Assembly (NCBI RefSeq): GCF_949987515.2
Contig: NC_082696.1
Coordinates: 59,776,447 to 59,840,446, forward strand
Direction of reading: 5' to 3'
DNA length: 64,000 bases
Source of the DNA: Delphinus delphis
Lineage: Eukaryota; Chordata; Mammalia; Artiodactyla; Delphinidae
Position numbers and translations under genes: made by a program. The notes below the pieces were generated by a model. That model was not told where the DNA came from and did no database searches. It saw only the letters and a list, made by a program, of their open reading frames with translations. This document shows, piece by piece, positions 24,050 through 35,571 of the stretch. Numbering within the stretch: position 1 is the stretch's first letter; every line of letters starts with the position of its first letter.

Positions 24050-24160
24050 CTTCTTTCCTTCCCTTCCTTCCTCCTTCTCTCCCTCCCTCCTTCCCTCCCT
24101 CCCTCCCTCCTTCCTTCCTTCTTTCTTTCCTTCCTTCCTTCCTTCTTCCTTTCTTTCATG
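24050..24160. repeat. (TTCC)n-type microsatellite
   Basis: About 110 bp of TTCC/TCCC units with TTTC variants. The apparent Leu-Pro-Ser-Phe-rich frames here come only from this tract. Confidence 0.95.
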
Positions 24161-24165
24161 TTAGT

Positions 24166-25470
24166 AGTTATAGTAGTTATCTATTGCTATGTAATACATT
24201 ATACCAAAACTTAGTGGCTTGAAACAACAAATTCTATTATCTCATAGTTACTGTAGTTCAAGAATCTGAATCTGGCTTAGCTGGGTCTGCTTCAGGGTCT
24301 TTCAGAGGCTGCAATCAAGGTGCCAGCCACAGCTGGTGGTGAACTCACAGCAATGCTGCTACAAGAGTTCAGACAACTTTGAAGTTAGGGGACAGACAAT
24401 CTACACAAAGCTGCCCTCACTTCTGACACCAATTGCAGGTTCAGGGTTTCACAAAAACACACTCAGTTTTGATAATTTGCTAGAAAAATTCATAGAACTC
24501 ATTGAAAATTACTATATTCACAATTATGGTTTATTACAGGGAAAGGATACAGACTCAAATTAGCCAAGGAAGAAACGTTAAGGGTAGAGTCTGAGAAGGT
24601 ACCAAATGTGGAGCTTCCATTGTCTTTTCCCAGAGAGAAGCCAGGACACGTTACTTTCCCAGCATCAATGGGTGACAATATGCATGGTACCGACAACCAG
24701 GGAAACTTGACCAAGCTTGTGTTCAGAGTTTTTACTGGGACTCCATTATGTAAGCATGATCTAGTGGTTACCCACAGGGTTGATCTCAGTCTCCAGGTTG
24801 ACTGATATCCTATGACCCAAAGGCCCACCCCAAGTTATAATGTTGGTCTTTGGGGCATGGCCAGCCCCCCAAACCATATTGGCAGACTGTCCAGTATGAC
24901 CCAAGGCCCTCAGGCAAAAAAGACACTCTTATCAGACATAACATTACAAAGATTACTTAGAGATTACTTCCCAGAAGCTAAAAGCAAAGGTCAGACCCCT
25001 TTTTAGACTGGTTTAAATTCTATACACCTGCCAAGGCCTTGTCATTTTCAAGGCTCAGTGGGGGAAGAATCTACTTCCTAAGCTCACTCACATAGTTGTC
25101 AGCAGGATTCAGTTCCTTGTGGACTGTTGGACTGAGGGCCACAGTTCCTCCTTAGCTGTTGGCCAGAGTCTGCTCTCAGTTTTTGTCATGTGGTCTTTTC
25201 TGACATGGCAGTCTACTTCATCAAAGTGAACAAGTTGAGAAGGCAAGAAAGAAGAAGTGCCTGTGAGAGACAGTGCTAGCAAGATGGAACTCACAGCCTT
25301 TGTAACCTAATCATGGAAGTGACAAGTCATCACTTTTTGCTTTATTCTATTCATTAGGCACAAGTCATTAATTAGGTTTAGCCCACACTCAAGGGGAGAT
25401 TACACAAAGGCATGAATGCAAGGTGACAGAGACTGGAAGACATGCCTAGCACAGTAGGGTTAGGGAAAGA
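24166..25470 (-). repeat. MaLR-type LTR, antisense, split by another LTR-like repeat
   Basis: Left arm 24166 to about 24390 ('tagttatctattgctatg', 'acttagtggcttgaaacaac', 'ggctgcaatcaaggtgccag'). Right arm about 25035-25470 ('aggctcagtgggggaag', 'gcaggattcagttccttgtg', 'gcccacactcaaggggag'). The arms are contiguous in the consensus as I recall it, so the roughly 640 bp between them is a later insertion. Non-coding. Confidence 0.55.
24392..25015. repeat. LTR-like repeat nested in the older LTR
   Basis: 'cacactcagttttgataatt', 'tatggtttattacagggaaa', 'agtttttactgggactcc' and 'agacactcttatcagaca' are phrases of a common mammalian LTR-type repeat whose name I cannot fix. A 109-residue antisense frame here is not supported as a gene. 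Confidence 0.45.
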
Positions 25471-26495
25471 AGACAGGGGAGAGAAAGAGGTTGAAGGTAA
25501 AAAGAAGAGGGGTGATTGATGAATCAAGCTCCTGGAGGTAAAACGAAATGGAATGAGAACACATGCAAGATGGGAAGATGCTACACATACAGAAAAATGA
25601 ATGAGGATCAATAATGAAATTTTCTTTGGTCTAGTTGTTTAAGGTTCTATATGATGTATGACATTATAAATGACCCAATGCTCTGAACAGCTGCTTGAAA
25701 ATTCCTTTTACTATATAGGAAAGTTGCTCCTTCTCAACTAACTAAACCTCCCCATCACTACTGAAGTAGTTTAAATCATGATATCTATTCCAGAAGCACT
25801 TGGAACATTAGGAGTTCATTATTTGTTGCACAAAATTAGTGTAATAAAATACTGTAGGTTGACAGAAAGTCAACTGAAGGTGTGTTGTATACACACTTAC
25901 AAAAGATTGCTCATAGAGATACTCTAATATTTTCAATATTAGGATTAAAAGCCATAACTGAGTTTAGCTATCTCACTGTATCCTCCATAATGACAAGTTG
26001 TATAAGATCATTAAAATTGGATTTATCATTGGTCAGATTTTACTAAAATACTGAATCCAATTCTAGGTGTGTGAGCAGTTACTATAAAAGACGTAAAGTG
26101 ATCCTTGGTTTCATTTAAGTTATGAAGGAAAGCTCTTAAACTTTAAAAAAGATTCATTAAAACAGTGATAAAATTTCTGAAACTGAGGGCTTTAACTTTG
26201 GTATATATTATATTCAGTCAAATTTACGAAAAGTTTCCCTACTAAAAACATGACATTCATATTAAATTGCTTCATTTTTAGTCTGATAACATAATAATAG
26301 ATTATCAAATGGATGATAGATGGTTTGTTAAAATATTTAAAAGAAAAAGGCAAATCAGAATGGGTTTACTAATAATATAACATTCAAATTCTATCATATG
26401 TACCCCCTCCTGAATGTTAGAAATTGTTTGTTAGAAATCACAAAACCATGAAAATCACAAAACTATGCTAATTGAACTCAATTTTTTAAATCACA
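25471..26495. other. AT-rich intergenic DNA, nothing recognised
   Basis: No gene or assigned repeat. Confidence 0.45.
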
Positions 26496-26499
26496 AATC

Positions 26500-27345
26500 T
26501 CAAATAGTCACTCAACACTCCCAGACATTCCTCCTACACTTCCCTGCTAAATACACTTTTTTACTCAACAATATGACCATCACACATCTTTTGTCTCCTC
26601 AAATCTCTAACAACCACTCTTGCTTCTCACTTAAGTCAATATGTCATTAAGAATATATATGAAAACAAAATCTACTAAAACAAAATCTACTTCAACTTCC
26701 AACCACCCATTTCACCATCTTTGGCTATCTTTATCTATATACCTCCCATTCTTTCTGTTAATTAAGAATTGTCCTTGATCCTATTAGAGGCCGATACGTC
26801 ATCTGTGTGGTAAATACGATTCCCTCTTGTCTTCCCAATGCCAGCAGTCCTGCAATCATTCGTCTTCTCTTCAGTATCATCAACTCTTCCCTTTATACTT
26901 GATAATTGCCATAACCTCATACAAATGCTCTAATATTTCCTATCTTCAAAAACACCATCTCTGGATCCCCACACCTCCCTCCTGCCCTAATTTTCTGCTT
27001 TATTTTAAATTAAATTCCTGGGTAAAGTTTCTATATTTGCTGACTCACCTCCCATTTTCTATCCAACCCACTCCCATCTAACAACCCCTCCACCACTACT
27101 CAACTGAAATGGCTTTTATCAACATCAGTAATAACCTACATTTTGCCAAACTCGATGGTTAACTTGTTTTCTCTTATTTTTCCAGTTATCAGCAGCATTT
27201 GATATAGATTATCCATTTTTTATGAAAATCTCTTGGCTTTTGTGACAGATGTCACACCACACTGCACACACTTGAGTTTTCTCCTGAGAACTGGCCTTAC
27301 TTCTTGCCTTTCTTGGCTGACATTTCCCTGTTTCCTAGTCCTCTG
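26500..27345 (+). repeat. Ancient LINE fragment (L2/CR1-type reverse transcriptase)
   Basis: At 27186-27212 one frame reads LSAAFDIDY, which resembles the LDLSAAFDTVD block of L2/CR1-type reverse transcriptases. The flanking pyrimidine-rich text ('caactgaaatggcttttatc', 'taacctacattttgccaaa') fits the same family. It is full of stops, so a fossil. A similar fragment lies at 44870-45270. Confidence 0.5.
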
Positions 27346-28520
27346 AACATCCAAAAGTTTTATAATTTTAGCTCTTAGATTTAGGTCTGTGATCCATAGT
27401 GAGGTAAAATTTGTAAATAGTGCAAAGTAAAGGTCAAACTTCATCTTTTAGTGTATCAGTATCCAATAGTTGAAGACTGTTTTTTCACCATTGAATTATG
27501 TTTGCCAAAAATAAATTGACCGTATATGTATGGGAGTCTATTTCTGAATTCTATTCTGTCCCACTGACCATGTCTATCCTTAGACCAATACCACACTGTT
27601 TTGATTATTGTAGCTTTATAATAAGTCCTGAAATCAGATACTCTGAATCTGCCAGTACTGTTATTCAAAATTGTTTTGGTTATTCTAGGTCCTTTTCATT
27701 TCCTATCAATTTCTGAAAGCATATGGGAATTTCTACAAAAGAAAGGCCCCCTGGGATTTTGATTAACATTCCATTGAATTTGTAGATAAATGTCAGAAGA
27801 AATCTTAATAATACTGAGTGTTCCAATTAATTATCATGCTATACCTATTTAATTGGGTATTCTTGAACTTCTCTCAGCAATATTTTGCAATCCTCAGCAT
27901 ACAAAATCTTGTGCATATTTTGTTAAATTTATCTCTAAGTATTTTTGATGCCATTAACAATGTCCAAATGTTCATTGCTTGTTTATAAAAATACGATTTA
28001 TTTTGTATAGTGACATTGAACACTGTGCCACCTTGCTGAATTCATTATTAGTTCTACTAGCTGTTTTTTAGATGTTTTCTACATAAGGATTTTCTACATA
28101 ATTATGTCATCTGAGAATGATGATTGTTTTCCTACTTCATTTCCAATCTATATGACTTTTATTTCTTTCTCATACTTTACTACATTGGTTAGTTACCTCC
28201 AGTACAATGTTGAATAGAAGTAGAGAAAGAAGACATCCTTGTCTAGTCCTCAATCTTAGGAAGAAAACATTCATTTTCATGATGTTAATAGTTGGTTTGT
28301 CATGGTTGCCATTTATCAGGTTAGGGAAATTTTATTATACTAATTTGCTGAGAAATTTTATCATGAATTGATATTGAATTTTTAAAGTAATGTTTTTCTT
28401 CATATTGAGGTGACAATGTGATTTTTCTTTTAACAGTCTTTTGATATAATGAACTACCCTAATTGTGTTTTAAAATTCAAACCAACCTTGCATTCCCAAA
28501 ATGAACCTGATTTTCTTAGC

Positions 28521-28536
28521 ATATGTCATCCTTTTT
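28521..28536. repeat. Target-site duplication, left copy
   Basis: atatgtcatcc plus T-run; identical word at 30726-30741. Confidence 0.8.
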
Positions 28537-30725
28537 TTTTTTTACTGGAGTATAGTTGCTTCACAATATTCTGTTAAGTTATACTGTAGAGCAAAGTGAA
28601 TCACCTATATGTATACAAATAGTCCCAGTTTTTTGGATTTCCTTCTCATTTAGGTCACCACAGAACACTGAGTTCCCTGTGCTATACAGTAGGTTCTCAT
28701 TAGTTATCTATTTTATACATAGTATCAATAGTGTATATATGTCAATCCCAATCGCCCAATTCACCCTCCCCTCTCCCCCTCTTGGTAGCCATATGTTTGT
28801 TCTCTATGTCTATTTCTGCTTTGTAAATAGGATCGTCTATGCCAATTTTTTAATAATAATTTATTAAGATCGTCTATGCCAATTTTTTCAGTATATACGC
28901 ATTAACATATGATATTTGTTTTTCTCTTTCCAACTTACTTCAGTCTGTATGACAGTCTCTAGGTCCATCCATGTCTCTACAAATGATCCAATTTCATTCC
29001 TTTTTATGGCTGAGTAATATTCCATTGTATATATGTACCACAACTTCTTTATCCATTTGTCTGTTGATGGGCATTTAGGTTGCTTCCATGTCCTGGCTAT
29101 TGTAAATAGTGCTGCAATGAACAATGGGGTGCATGTGTCTTTTTTAATTATGGCTTTCTCTGGGTATATGCCCCGTAGTGGGATTGCTGAGTCATATGGT
29201 AGTTCTATTTTTAGTTTTTTAAGGACTCTCCATACTATTCTCCACAGTGGCTATATCAATTTACATTCCCACCAACAATAAATGAGGGTTCCCTTTTCTC
29301 CACATCCTCTCCAGCATTTATTGTACGCAGATTTTTTTGATGATGGCCATTCTGACTGGTGTGAGGTGATACCTCATTGTAGTTTTGATTTGCATTTCTC
29401 TAATAATTAGGGATGTTTAGCATCTTTTCATGTGTTTGTTTGCCATCTGTATGTCTTCTTGGGAGAAATGTCTACTTAGGTCTTCTGTCCATTTTTGGAT
29501 TGGGCTGTTTGTGTTTTTGATACTGAGCTTCATGAACTGTTTGTGTATTTTGGAGATTAATCCTTTGTCAGCTGCTTCATTTGCAAATATTTTCTCCCAT
29601 TCTGAGGGCTATGTTTTCATCTTGTTTATGGTTTCCTTTGCTGTGCAAAAGCTTTTAAGTTTAATTAGGTCCCATTTGTTTATTTTTGTTTTTATTCTCA
29701 TTACTCTAAGAGGTGGGGCAAAAGAAATCTTGCTGAGATTTCAAAGAGTGTTCTGCCTATGTTTTTCTCTTAAGAGATTTATAGTATCTGGCCTTACATT
29801 TAGGTCTTTAATCCATTTTGAGTTTATTTTTTGTGTATGGTGTTAAGGAGTGTTCTAATATCACTCTTTTATATGTAGTTGTCCAGTTTTCCCAGCACCA
29901 CTTACTGAAGAGGCTTTGCTCTTCAGTATCTTTGCTCCATTGTATATTCTGGCCTCCTCTGTCATAGTTTAAGTAACCATAGGTGCATGGGTTTATCTCT
30001 GGGCTTTCTATCCTGTTTCATTGACCTATATTTCTGTTTTTGTGCCAGTACCATACTGTCTTGACTACTACAGCTTTGTAGTATAGTCAGGGAGGTCAGG
30101 GAGCCTGATTCCTCCAGGTCTATTTTTGTTTCTCAAGATTACTTTTGCTATTCCATACAAATTGTAAAATTTTTTGTTCTAGTTCTGTGAAAAATGCCAT
30201 TGCTAATTTGATAGGGATTGCATTAAATCTGTAGATTGTTTTGGGTAGTATAGTCATTTTCACAATATTGACTCTTCCAGTCCAAGAACATGGTGTACCT
30301 CTCCATCTGTTTGTGTCATCTTTGATTTTTTTTCATCTGTATCTTGTAGTTTTCTGCGTACAGGCCTTTTGCCTCCTTAGGTAGGTTTATCCCTAGGTAT
30401 TTTATTCTTTTTGTTGCAGTGGTAAATGGGAGTGTTTCCTTAATTTCTCTTTCAGATTTTTCATCATCAGTGTATAGGAATGCAAGAGATTTCTGTGTAT
30501 TAATTTTGTATCATGTGACTTTACTTAATTCATTGATTAGTTCTAGTAGTTTTCTGCTGGCATCTTTAGGATTTTTTATGTATAGTATCATGTCATCTGC
30601 AAACAGTGACAGTTTTACTTCTTTGCCAATTTGGATTATTTTTATTTCTTTTTCTTCTCTGATTGCTGTGCTAGGACTTCCAAAACTATGTTGAATAATA
30701 GTGGCAAGAGTGGGCACCCAGGAGT
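28537..30725 (-). mobile_element. Younger 5'-truncated L1 nested in the older L1
   Basis: Antisense. The T-run at 28531-28543 is the A-tail. The 3' UTR and ORF2 C-terminal region follow, and the copy is truncated in the RT domain, just 5' of the FADD catalytic motif (minus frame ending near 30717). The target duplication atatgtcatccttttt flanks it (28521-28536 and 30726-30741). A local 37-bp duplication lies at 28831-28888. ORF2 is broken and inactive. Confidence 0.85.
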
Positions 30726-30741
30726 ATATGTCATCCTTTTT
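30726..30741. repeat. Target-site duplication, right copy
   Basis: Second copy of the word at 28521-28536. Older L1 sequence resumes directly after it. Confidence 0.8.
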
Positions 30742-31948
30742 ACATATTGCTAGATTTTACTTGGTAAAATTTCTGCCTCTGTTTGTGTGATTGAATTGTA
30801 TTCCTTTTTCTTGTTTTTGTCAAGTTTTTATGTAAGTGTAATGCTGGCCACATTAAATGAGTTTTGAAGTATTCCATCCCCTTCTTATTTCTGAAAGAGT
30901 TAGTATAGAATTGGTACTATTCCTTCCTTAAATATTTGGGAGAATTCAATAGTAAAAGTATCTGGTCCTTAAGTTTTCTTGTAAGAAGTGTGTGATGTGT
31001 GTGTGAGCTTAAGTATTAAAATTACTAAGATGAATACAGAGATAGTCGTTATCTTTTTCTTCTTTTGTGAGCTTTGAAGTTGGTGTTTTTCAAGGAAAAT
31101 GTCCATTTCATTTATGTTTATTGCATAAAGATGTTCTTAATACCCCTATCCTTTTAATACCTGTAGACTTGGTAGTGATGACATCTCTTATATCCTGATA
31201 TGGGGAATTTGTGTCTTCTCTCTTTTTTTCTTGATCAGTCTGGCTAAAGGGTTTATCAGTATACTGATCTTTCCAAAGAATCAACTTTTGGTTTCATTTA
31301 TTTTCTCTATTCTTCTTTTGTTTCATTTCATTTCATTTATTTCTACTCTTTATTATTTCCTTCATTCACTTGCTTTCATTTTATTTCACTTTTTTTTAGT
31401 TTCTTTAGAAGTTTAAATTATTGAATTGAGCTCTTTCCTCTTCTCTAATGTGAGCAGTTAATGTTATAAACTTTGTGTTTTTATTTTCATTTAATTCAAT
31501 ATATTTTCTAATTTTCCTAGTGATTTTGTCTTTAATCCATGGGTTAGTTACAAGTATGTCACTTAATTTCCAAATACTTAGAGATTTTTTTCAGATATCA
31601 TTCTGTTATTTATATCTAGGTTAACTCCATTGTCATCAGACAATATCCTTTGTATGATTTTTTTTAAGTTGATGAAATTTATTTCATGGATCAAAATATG
31701 GTCTATCTTAGTGAATGTTCTATGTGTCAAGAGTATATTCTGATATTGCTGGGTTGAGTCACCTATAAATGTCAGTTAGGTCAAGTTGGTAGTGCTGTTC
31801 AAGTCTTGTCATCTACAGTAATTTTCTGTCTACTTGTTCCACCAATTACAGAGACAGGAGTGCTGAGATCTCTGTAATTACTGACTTGAATATTTCCTCT
31901 ATAAGTGATAGTATTTTTCTCTTTCTGTATATTGAAGCTCTGTTACTT

Positions 31949-31975
31949 GATATATATATATATATATATATATAT
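31949..31975. repeat. (TA)n microsatellite
   Basis: Uninterrupted TA dinucleotides within the decayed end of the older L1. Confidence 0.9.
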
Positions 31976-32164
31976 TTAATATTTTGTTTTCTTGATAAAA
32001 TTGACCTCATTTTTGTCAGATTCACTCTCTATGTTTCTTCAGTCTGGACTCTACCCCATGAGCCTGAACTTTATAAGTTACATCCTTGCCCTCTGCTTTT
32101 AGGTTGGTTTTGGCCAACGAGAGACACCAGTTGGCACTGCAGTGTGGAGGGAAAGAGGTTTGGG

Positions 32165-32998
32165 TATAGGTATACGTTGGAGATATTGTGGGTTTTGTTC
32201 CAGACAACCACAATAAAGCAAATATCGCAATAAAGTGAGTCACACAAATTTTTTGGTTTCCCAGTGTATATAAAAGTTATGTTTACACTATATTGTAGTC
32301 TATTAAGTGTGTAATAACACTATATCTAAAAAAAGGTATATACTTTAATTAAAAAATACTTTAATGCTAAAAAATGCTAACCCTCATCTAAGCCTTCAGC
32401 AAGTTATAATCTTTTTGCTGGTGGACGGTGTTGCCTCAGTGTTGATGGCCACTGACTGATCAGGGTGGTTGTTTCTGAAGCCTGTGGTAGGTGTGGCAAT
32501 TTCTTAAAAGAAGACAAAAATGAAGTTTGCCACATTGATTGACTCATGAATGATTTCTCTGTGTCATGGAAGGCTGTTTGATAGCATTTTACCCACAGTA
32601 GAATGTCTTTCAAAATTGAAGTCAACCCTCTCAAACCCTGTCGCTGCTTTATCAGCTAAGTTTATGTAATATTCTAAATCCTTTGCTGTCATTTCAACAA
32701 TTAAGTTCGCTTTCTTACATGGGCCTGGTTAGTGGTACCAGGCCCCAAAATAATTATAATAGTATCATCAAAGATCACTGATCACAAATCACTATAATAT
32801 ATATAATAAAGAAAAAGTTTGAAATATTGTCATAATTACCAAAATGTGACACAGAGACATGAAGTGAGCAAATGCTGGAGAAACAGTGCCAATAGACTTC
32901 TTAGACACAGGGTTACCACAAATCTTCAATTTGTAAAAACACAGTTATCTGGGCAGCACAATAAAGCAAACCACAATAAAATGAGGTCTGCCTGTACT
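32165..32998. mobile_element. Tigger1-type mariner element, internally deleted
   Basis: The left end ('gtatacgttggagatattg', 'ttccagacaaccacaataaa', 'aatatcgcaataaagtgag') and right end ('accacaataaaatgagg', 'tctgcctgta') are the two inverted ends of Tigger1. Between them the sequence follows the element for about 500 bp, then jumps at about 32710 to the distal end, removing most of the transposase region. No intact transposase. Confidence 0.85.
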
Positions 32999-33995
32999 GA
33001 ATCCTACTAGCTGCTTCCTGTTGGGTTCAGGTTGACACTGACTATGCTCCTCCGTGGCTACCAGGTAGGTGGCTGTCTCCTACAGCAGTTACGTCTCCCT
33101 GGGCCCTGGCAATCCCTTTTCCCCTTACCCCTTAGGCCTAAAAGGAATAATGACTCTGATTATTTCTGGGTGCTTCACCATCACTTTTTGTTTTCTGGTA
33201 ATACCATCCACATCTTTGTAAACTGCCCTTTCATTAAGCACCTTTCAATCACCTCTCTTAAGCATGCCATCTATTACGTGATGGAGATTCTTTTTTTTTT
33301 TTTTTTTGGAAAAGTTCTTACTGATATAATATGTATGATAGTACTAGCTTAAGTTATTTCAGAGAATTTATTTAGTTCTTCCCACTCCACTCACTGGTTT
33401 AACCAAATTGATCACCCAACATCAGTCACTTGAAAAAGGAAAAAGGGGTCTATTTGAATTTTGAATAGAGAAAGGAGTAACAATGACTATCTGTTGACCC
33501 AGGTCTCCTAAACTCAGTGTCACAGCCCAATATTCTCATACCTAGGCACTATTTTCTAGAGATTGTCATAGATGACACTATGTGTCATGCTAGAGACACC
33601 ACATGAACCATTAATGAGTTGCATTGATTCCCAACAAAGCATCAAGTCTCATGGTATGCAGGCTGAGCATAAGAGACAGAGCACCCAACACAGAGTCCCT
33701 AGGTTGTAGTTGGAATAGAGATCATATTGTTTTTCCCCACCTCATCCTATTTGTCAGAAACTATGCAGTATTCGGTTTGAATAGAGGGAAGTTTTGATAG
33801 GTTCTCTGTGCAATAATTAAACCTAGGACAAACTGGGAGAAATGGGCAATGGGGAACACTCTAATTATAGCAGAACATTTAAATGAGAAATTCTCATGTT
33901 TTTCTTGGAACTTAAGACAGCTGAAATGTGTTATCTGACTTAGACTGAAAAGTCTTCTGATGAGTAGAATTAAAAAACACTTTAAAAAGATAAAA
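32999..33995. other. Intergenic DNA upstream of MMS22L
   Basis: Contains a poly(T) run at about 33291-33307. I recognise no named repeat or gene. Confidence 0.45.
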
Positions 33996-33997
33996 AT

Positions 33998-34122
33998 GGG
34001 AATTCCCTGGTGGTCCAGTGGTTAGGACTCTGTGCTTCCACTGCAGGGGGGCGCCCAGTTGGATCCCTGGTGGGAGAACTAAGATCCCCACAAGCCCCTT
34101 AGTCCAAAAAAAAAAAAAAAAA
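33998..34122 (+). mobile_element. CHR-family SINE, short form
   Basis: Head 'gggaattccctggtggtcca', 'ggctcc'-like middle, 'ggatccctggtgggagaact' and poly(A) at 34106-34122. Flanking words aaagataaaaatg and aaagacaaaaatg are the target duplication with one change. It lies about 200 bp upstream of the CpG island. Confidence 0.85.
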
Positions 34123-34606
34123 GACAAAAATGCCTTAAGTGTACTCTTTACAAACATGTCCAAGTTTAAGCAACTTAAACCTATCCAGATATGTCATTAA
34201 AAAAACTTTTTTTAATACGGAAAACAAGTATCACGTGACCTACTCAGTGTTTCCACACACTGGATTAACCTCATTTTTGCACTTGCCTTGCCTTGCCCAC
34301 AATTCATGAACAATAGGCATCCTCCACCTCAACAAAAGAGCTGCTGGGACGAGGGCAGGAACAAGAGGGGACGGCGCGGCCCTCAAACACGCGCCTGCGA
34401 CTCACTTCAGCAGAGGTCTTTTGCCAAACTCGGCCGGACGACAACCCCGCGGTCCGTAAGGCTTGCTCACCTTAGCCTCAGTTTCCTTTCTCGGTGAGGC
34501 CCAGCCTTTCGGCCCAAAGTACCAATTAAAACTACTGAAGGAAAAAAAAAAAAAACAGAAAGAAAAAAAACCGCAAAACGCCGAACAGACGCCTTGACTG
34601 GAAGAA

Positions 34607-34616
34607 TCTCGCGAGA
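34607..34616. promoter_or_regulatory. TCTCGCGAGA palindrome (BANP/ZBTB33-type site)
   Basis: Perfect 10-bp palindrome. This motif is known to drive CpG-island promoters through BANP and has also been linked to Kaiso. A shorter CTCGCGAG lies 33 bp downstream at 34649-34656. Confidence 0.75.
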
Positions 34617-34649
34617 ACTTACGGAGCTCTGGCTGTTCCCGCGGAGACC

Positions 34650-34812
34650 TCGCGAGCGGACCTCCGGGGGCGGGCTGCCCCGTGGCCCCGCCCTTTCTGA
34701 GCGCGGGCGCGCCTTGGCGGGAATTTCGCCTTTTTGGGATTTAGACCACACGGGCTAGCTGGCTCTGGTCGGGACCGCCAAGGTGGATCGTTGGGACTGA
34801 AAGTGTGAGCAG
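34650..34812 (+). other. MMS22L: MMS22L exon 1, non-coding (approximate)
   Basis: Inferred. A 5' non-coding exon is needed upstream of the acceptor at 35329-35330. The best donor I see is CAG|GTACGA at 34812/34813; GTGAGC at 34805 is an alternative. The start is a guess from the promoter motifs. Confidence 0.35.
34716..34723. promoter_or_regulatory. E2F-like site GGCGGGAA
   Basis: Matches the E2F core and is followed by TTTCGCC, giving a near-inverted second half. It fits a gene acting at S-phase replication forks. Binding is inferred. Confidence 0.5.
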
Positions 34813-35330
34813 GTACGACGTGCACCAAACCAGGGGCGCCCCGAGGCGCAGGGAACCGGCTCCCCTCGCCCTTTGGCCGGCCCGCGCGGATCGCTGCCTT
34901 GTGCGGACCTGGCGGGGCTTGTCCCCGGCCGGGAGAAGTCGGGTTTGCGCCGGGCCCTACTGATCCTCGCCTGCAGTCTGCGAGGCAGCTTGCAGTTCCA
35001 GACACTGCGGGGAAACTGGCTCAGTGCGGTTTAGTAACGTAGCGGAGGACGCAGGTCAAGGCGGGCAGCTAGATCTGTCCTGCTAACAGTTTTTTCTTCT
35101 TCACCCTGCCCTGGGCTGCAGGGTCTGACGTAGAGGGGATTTTAAGTTACTGCCACAGCCGGTCGGGGGTGCATTCTAAGTTCTGACAGCCTTGATCTGG
35201 GGGAGTCCGTGGCGGGGAGAGTTGTTGAGGATTTGGCCTTTCGTTTTTTTCCTTTGTGCGGGGGGGGGGTGGCGGCTTTTGGGGAACTTTCTGAGGTCAC
35301 CCCCAATGTCTCGGCCCTCCCCACCTACAG

Positions 35331-35407
35331 GAATCTCATCACAACTTCTTTGGAGCCCTTAATGATAATCATAATGAACCCCAAACATTTCAGGACATGA
35401 AGTAAAC
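35331..35407 (+). other. MMS22L: MMS22L 5' UTR part of exon 2, with two short uORFs
   Basis: Follows a strong acceptor (pyrimidine-rich, ending 'cccacctacag'). It holds a 12-codon uORF (ATG at 35362, stop TGA 35398-35400) and an overlapping two-codon uORF ATG-AAG-TAA (35397-35405) that ends two bases before the main start. A weaker alternative acceptor is the AG at 35392-35393, which would remove the longer uORF but keep the two-codon one. Confidence 0.6.
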
Positions 35408-35571
35408 ATGGATAACTGTCCCGCTGCGTCGACGTTCCTGACCGACAGCTTGGAGCTGGAGCTGGAGACAGAATGGTGCAAACCCCCTTGCTTTTCTTGT
35501 GATTTTGACAACAGAGGTGGAGGAAAACATTTTTCTGGAGAGTCCTACCTTTCCAGCGGAGCTCTTAAGCG
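35408..35571 (+). CDS. MMS22L: MMS22L coding exon 2 (start codon)
   Basis: Codons 1-54 plus two bases (phase 2). Ends GCG|GTAGGT, leaving CG of an Arg codon completed by A of exon 3. Rich in Ser, Gly, Cys and acidic residues; contains KHFSGESYL. Confidence 0.95.

Larger units (their letters stand above)
27350..31960 (-). mobile_element. Older L1, antisense, interrupted by a younger L1
   Basis: Antisense L1 ORF2 text on both sides of an insertion. 27350-28520 covers the RT/C-terminal part ('agctcttagatttaggtct', 'gctgaattcattattagtt'). 30742-31960 covers the upstream RT and endonuclease part ('ttttacttggtaaaatttct', 'ataaatgtcagttaggtc'). The two halves join in register at the younger L1's target site. 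Multiple stops and indels; inactive. Confidence 0.8.
34330..35300. promoter_or_regulatory. MMS22L: CpG island, MMS22L promoter
   Basis: GC content rises sharply and CpG is dense from about 34340 to 35280, in a window otherwise AT-rich and CpG-poor. There is no TATA box at a sensible place. Motifs: a TCTCGCGAGA palindrome at 34607-34616, a second CTCGCGAG at 34649-34656, a GC box at 34686-34693 and an E2F-like GGCGGGAA at 34716-34723. Transcription probably starts around 34.62-34.75 kb. No clear divergent gene is visible on the other strand, so a bidirectional transcript is possible but unsupported. Confidence 0.85.

Noticed and set aside
23964..24222. Leu/Pro/Ser-rich peptides
   Set aside because: Translation of the (TTCC)n microsatellite.
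32165..32998. Possible transposase gene
   Set aside because: The Tigger1-type element has lost most of its interior; only 60-76-residue chance frames remain.
34467..35005. Minus-strand frames of 94 and 128 residues in the CpG island, possibly a divergent gene
   Set aside because: GC-rich islands lack stops by chance; composition is Arg/Pro/Gly rich and no domain or clear splice pattern supports a gene.
35209..35400. 63-residue + strand frame before the MMS22L start
   Set aside because: It crosses the inferred intron 1 acceptor at 35330. Only its last 12 codons are in the mature transcript, as a uORF.
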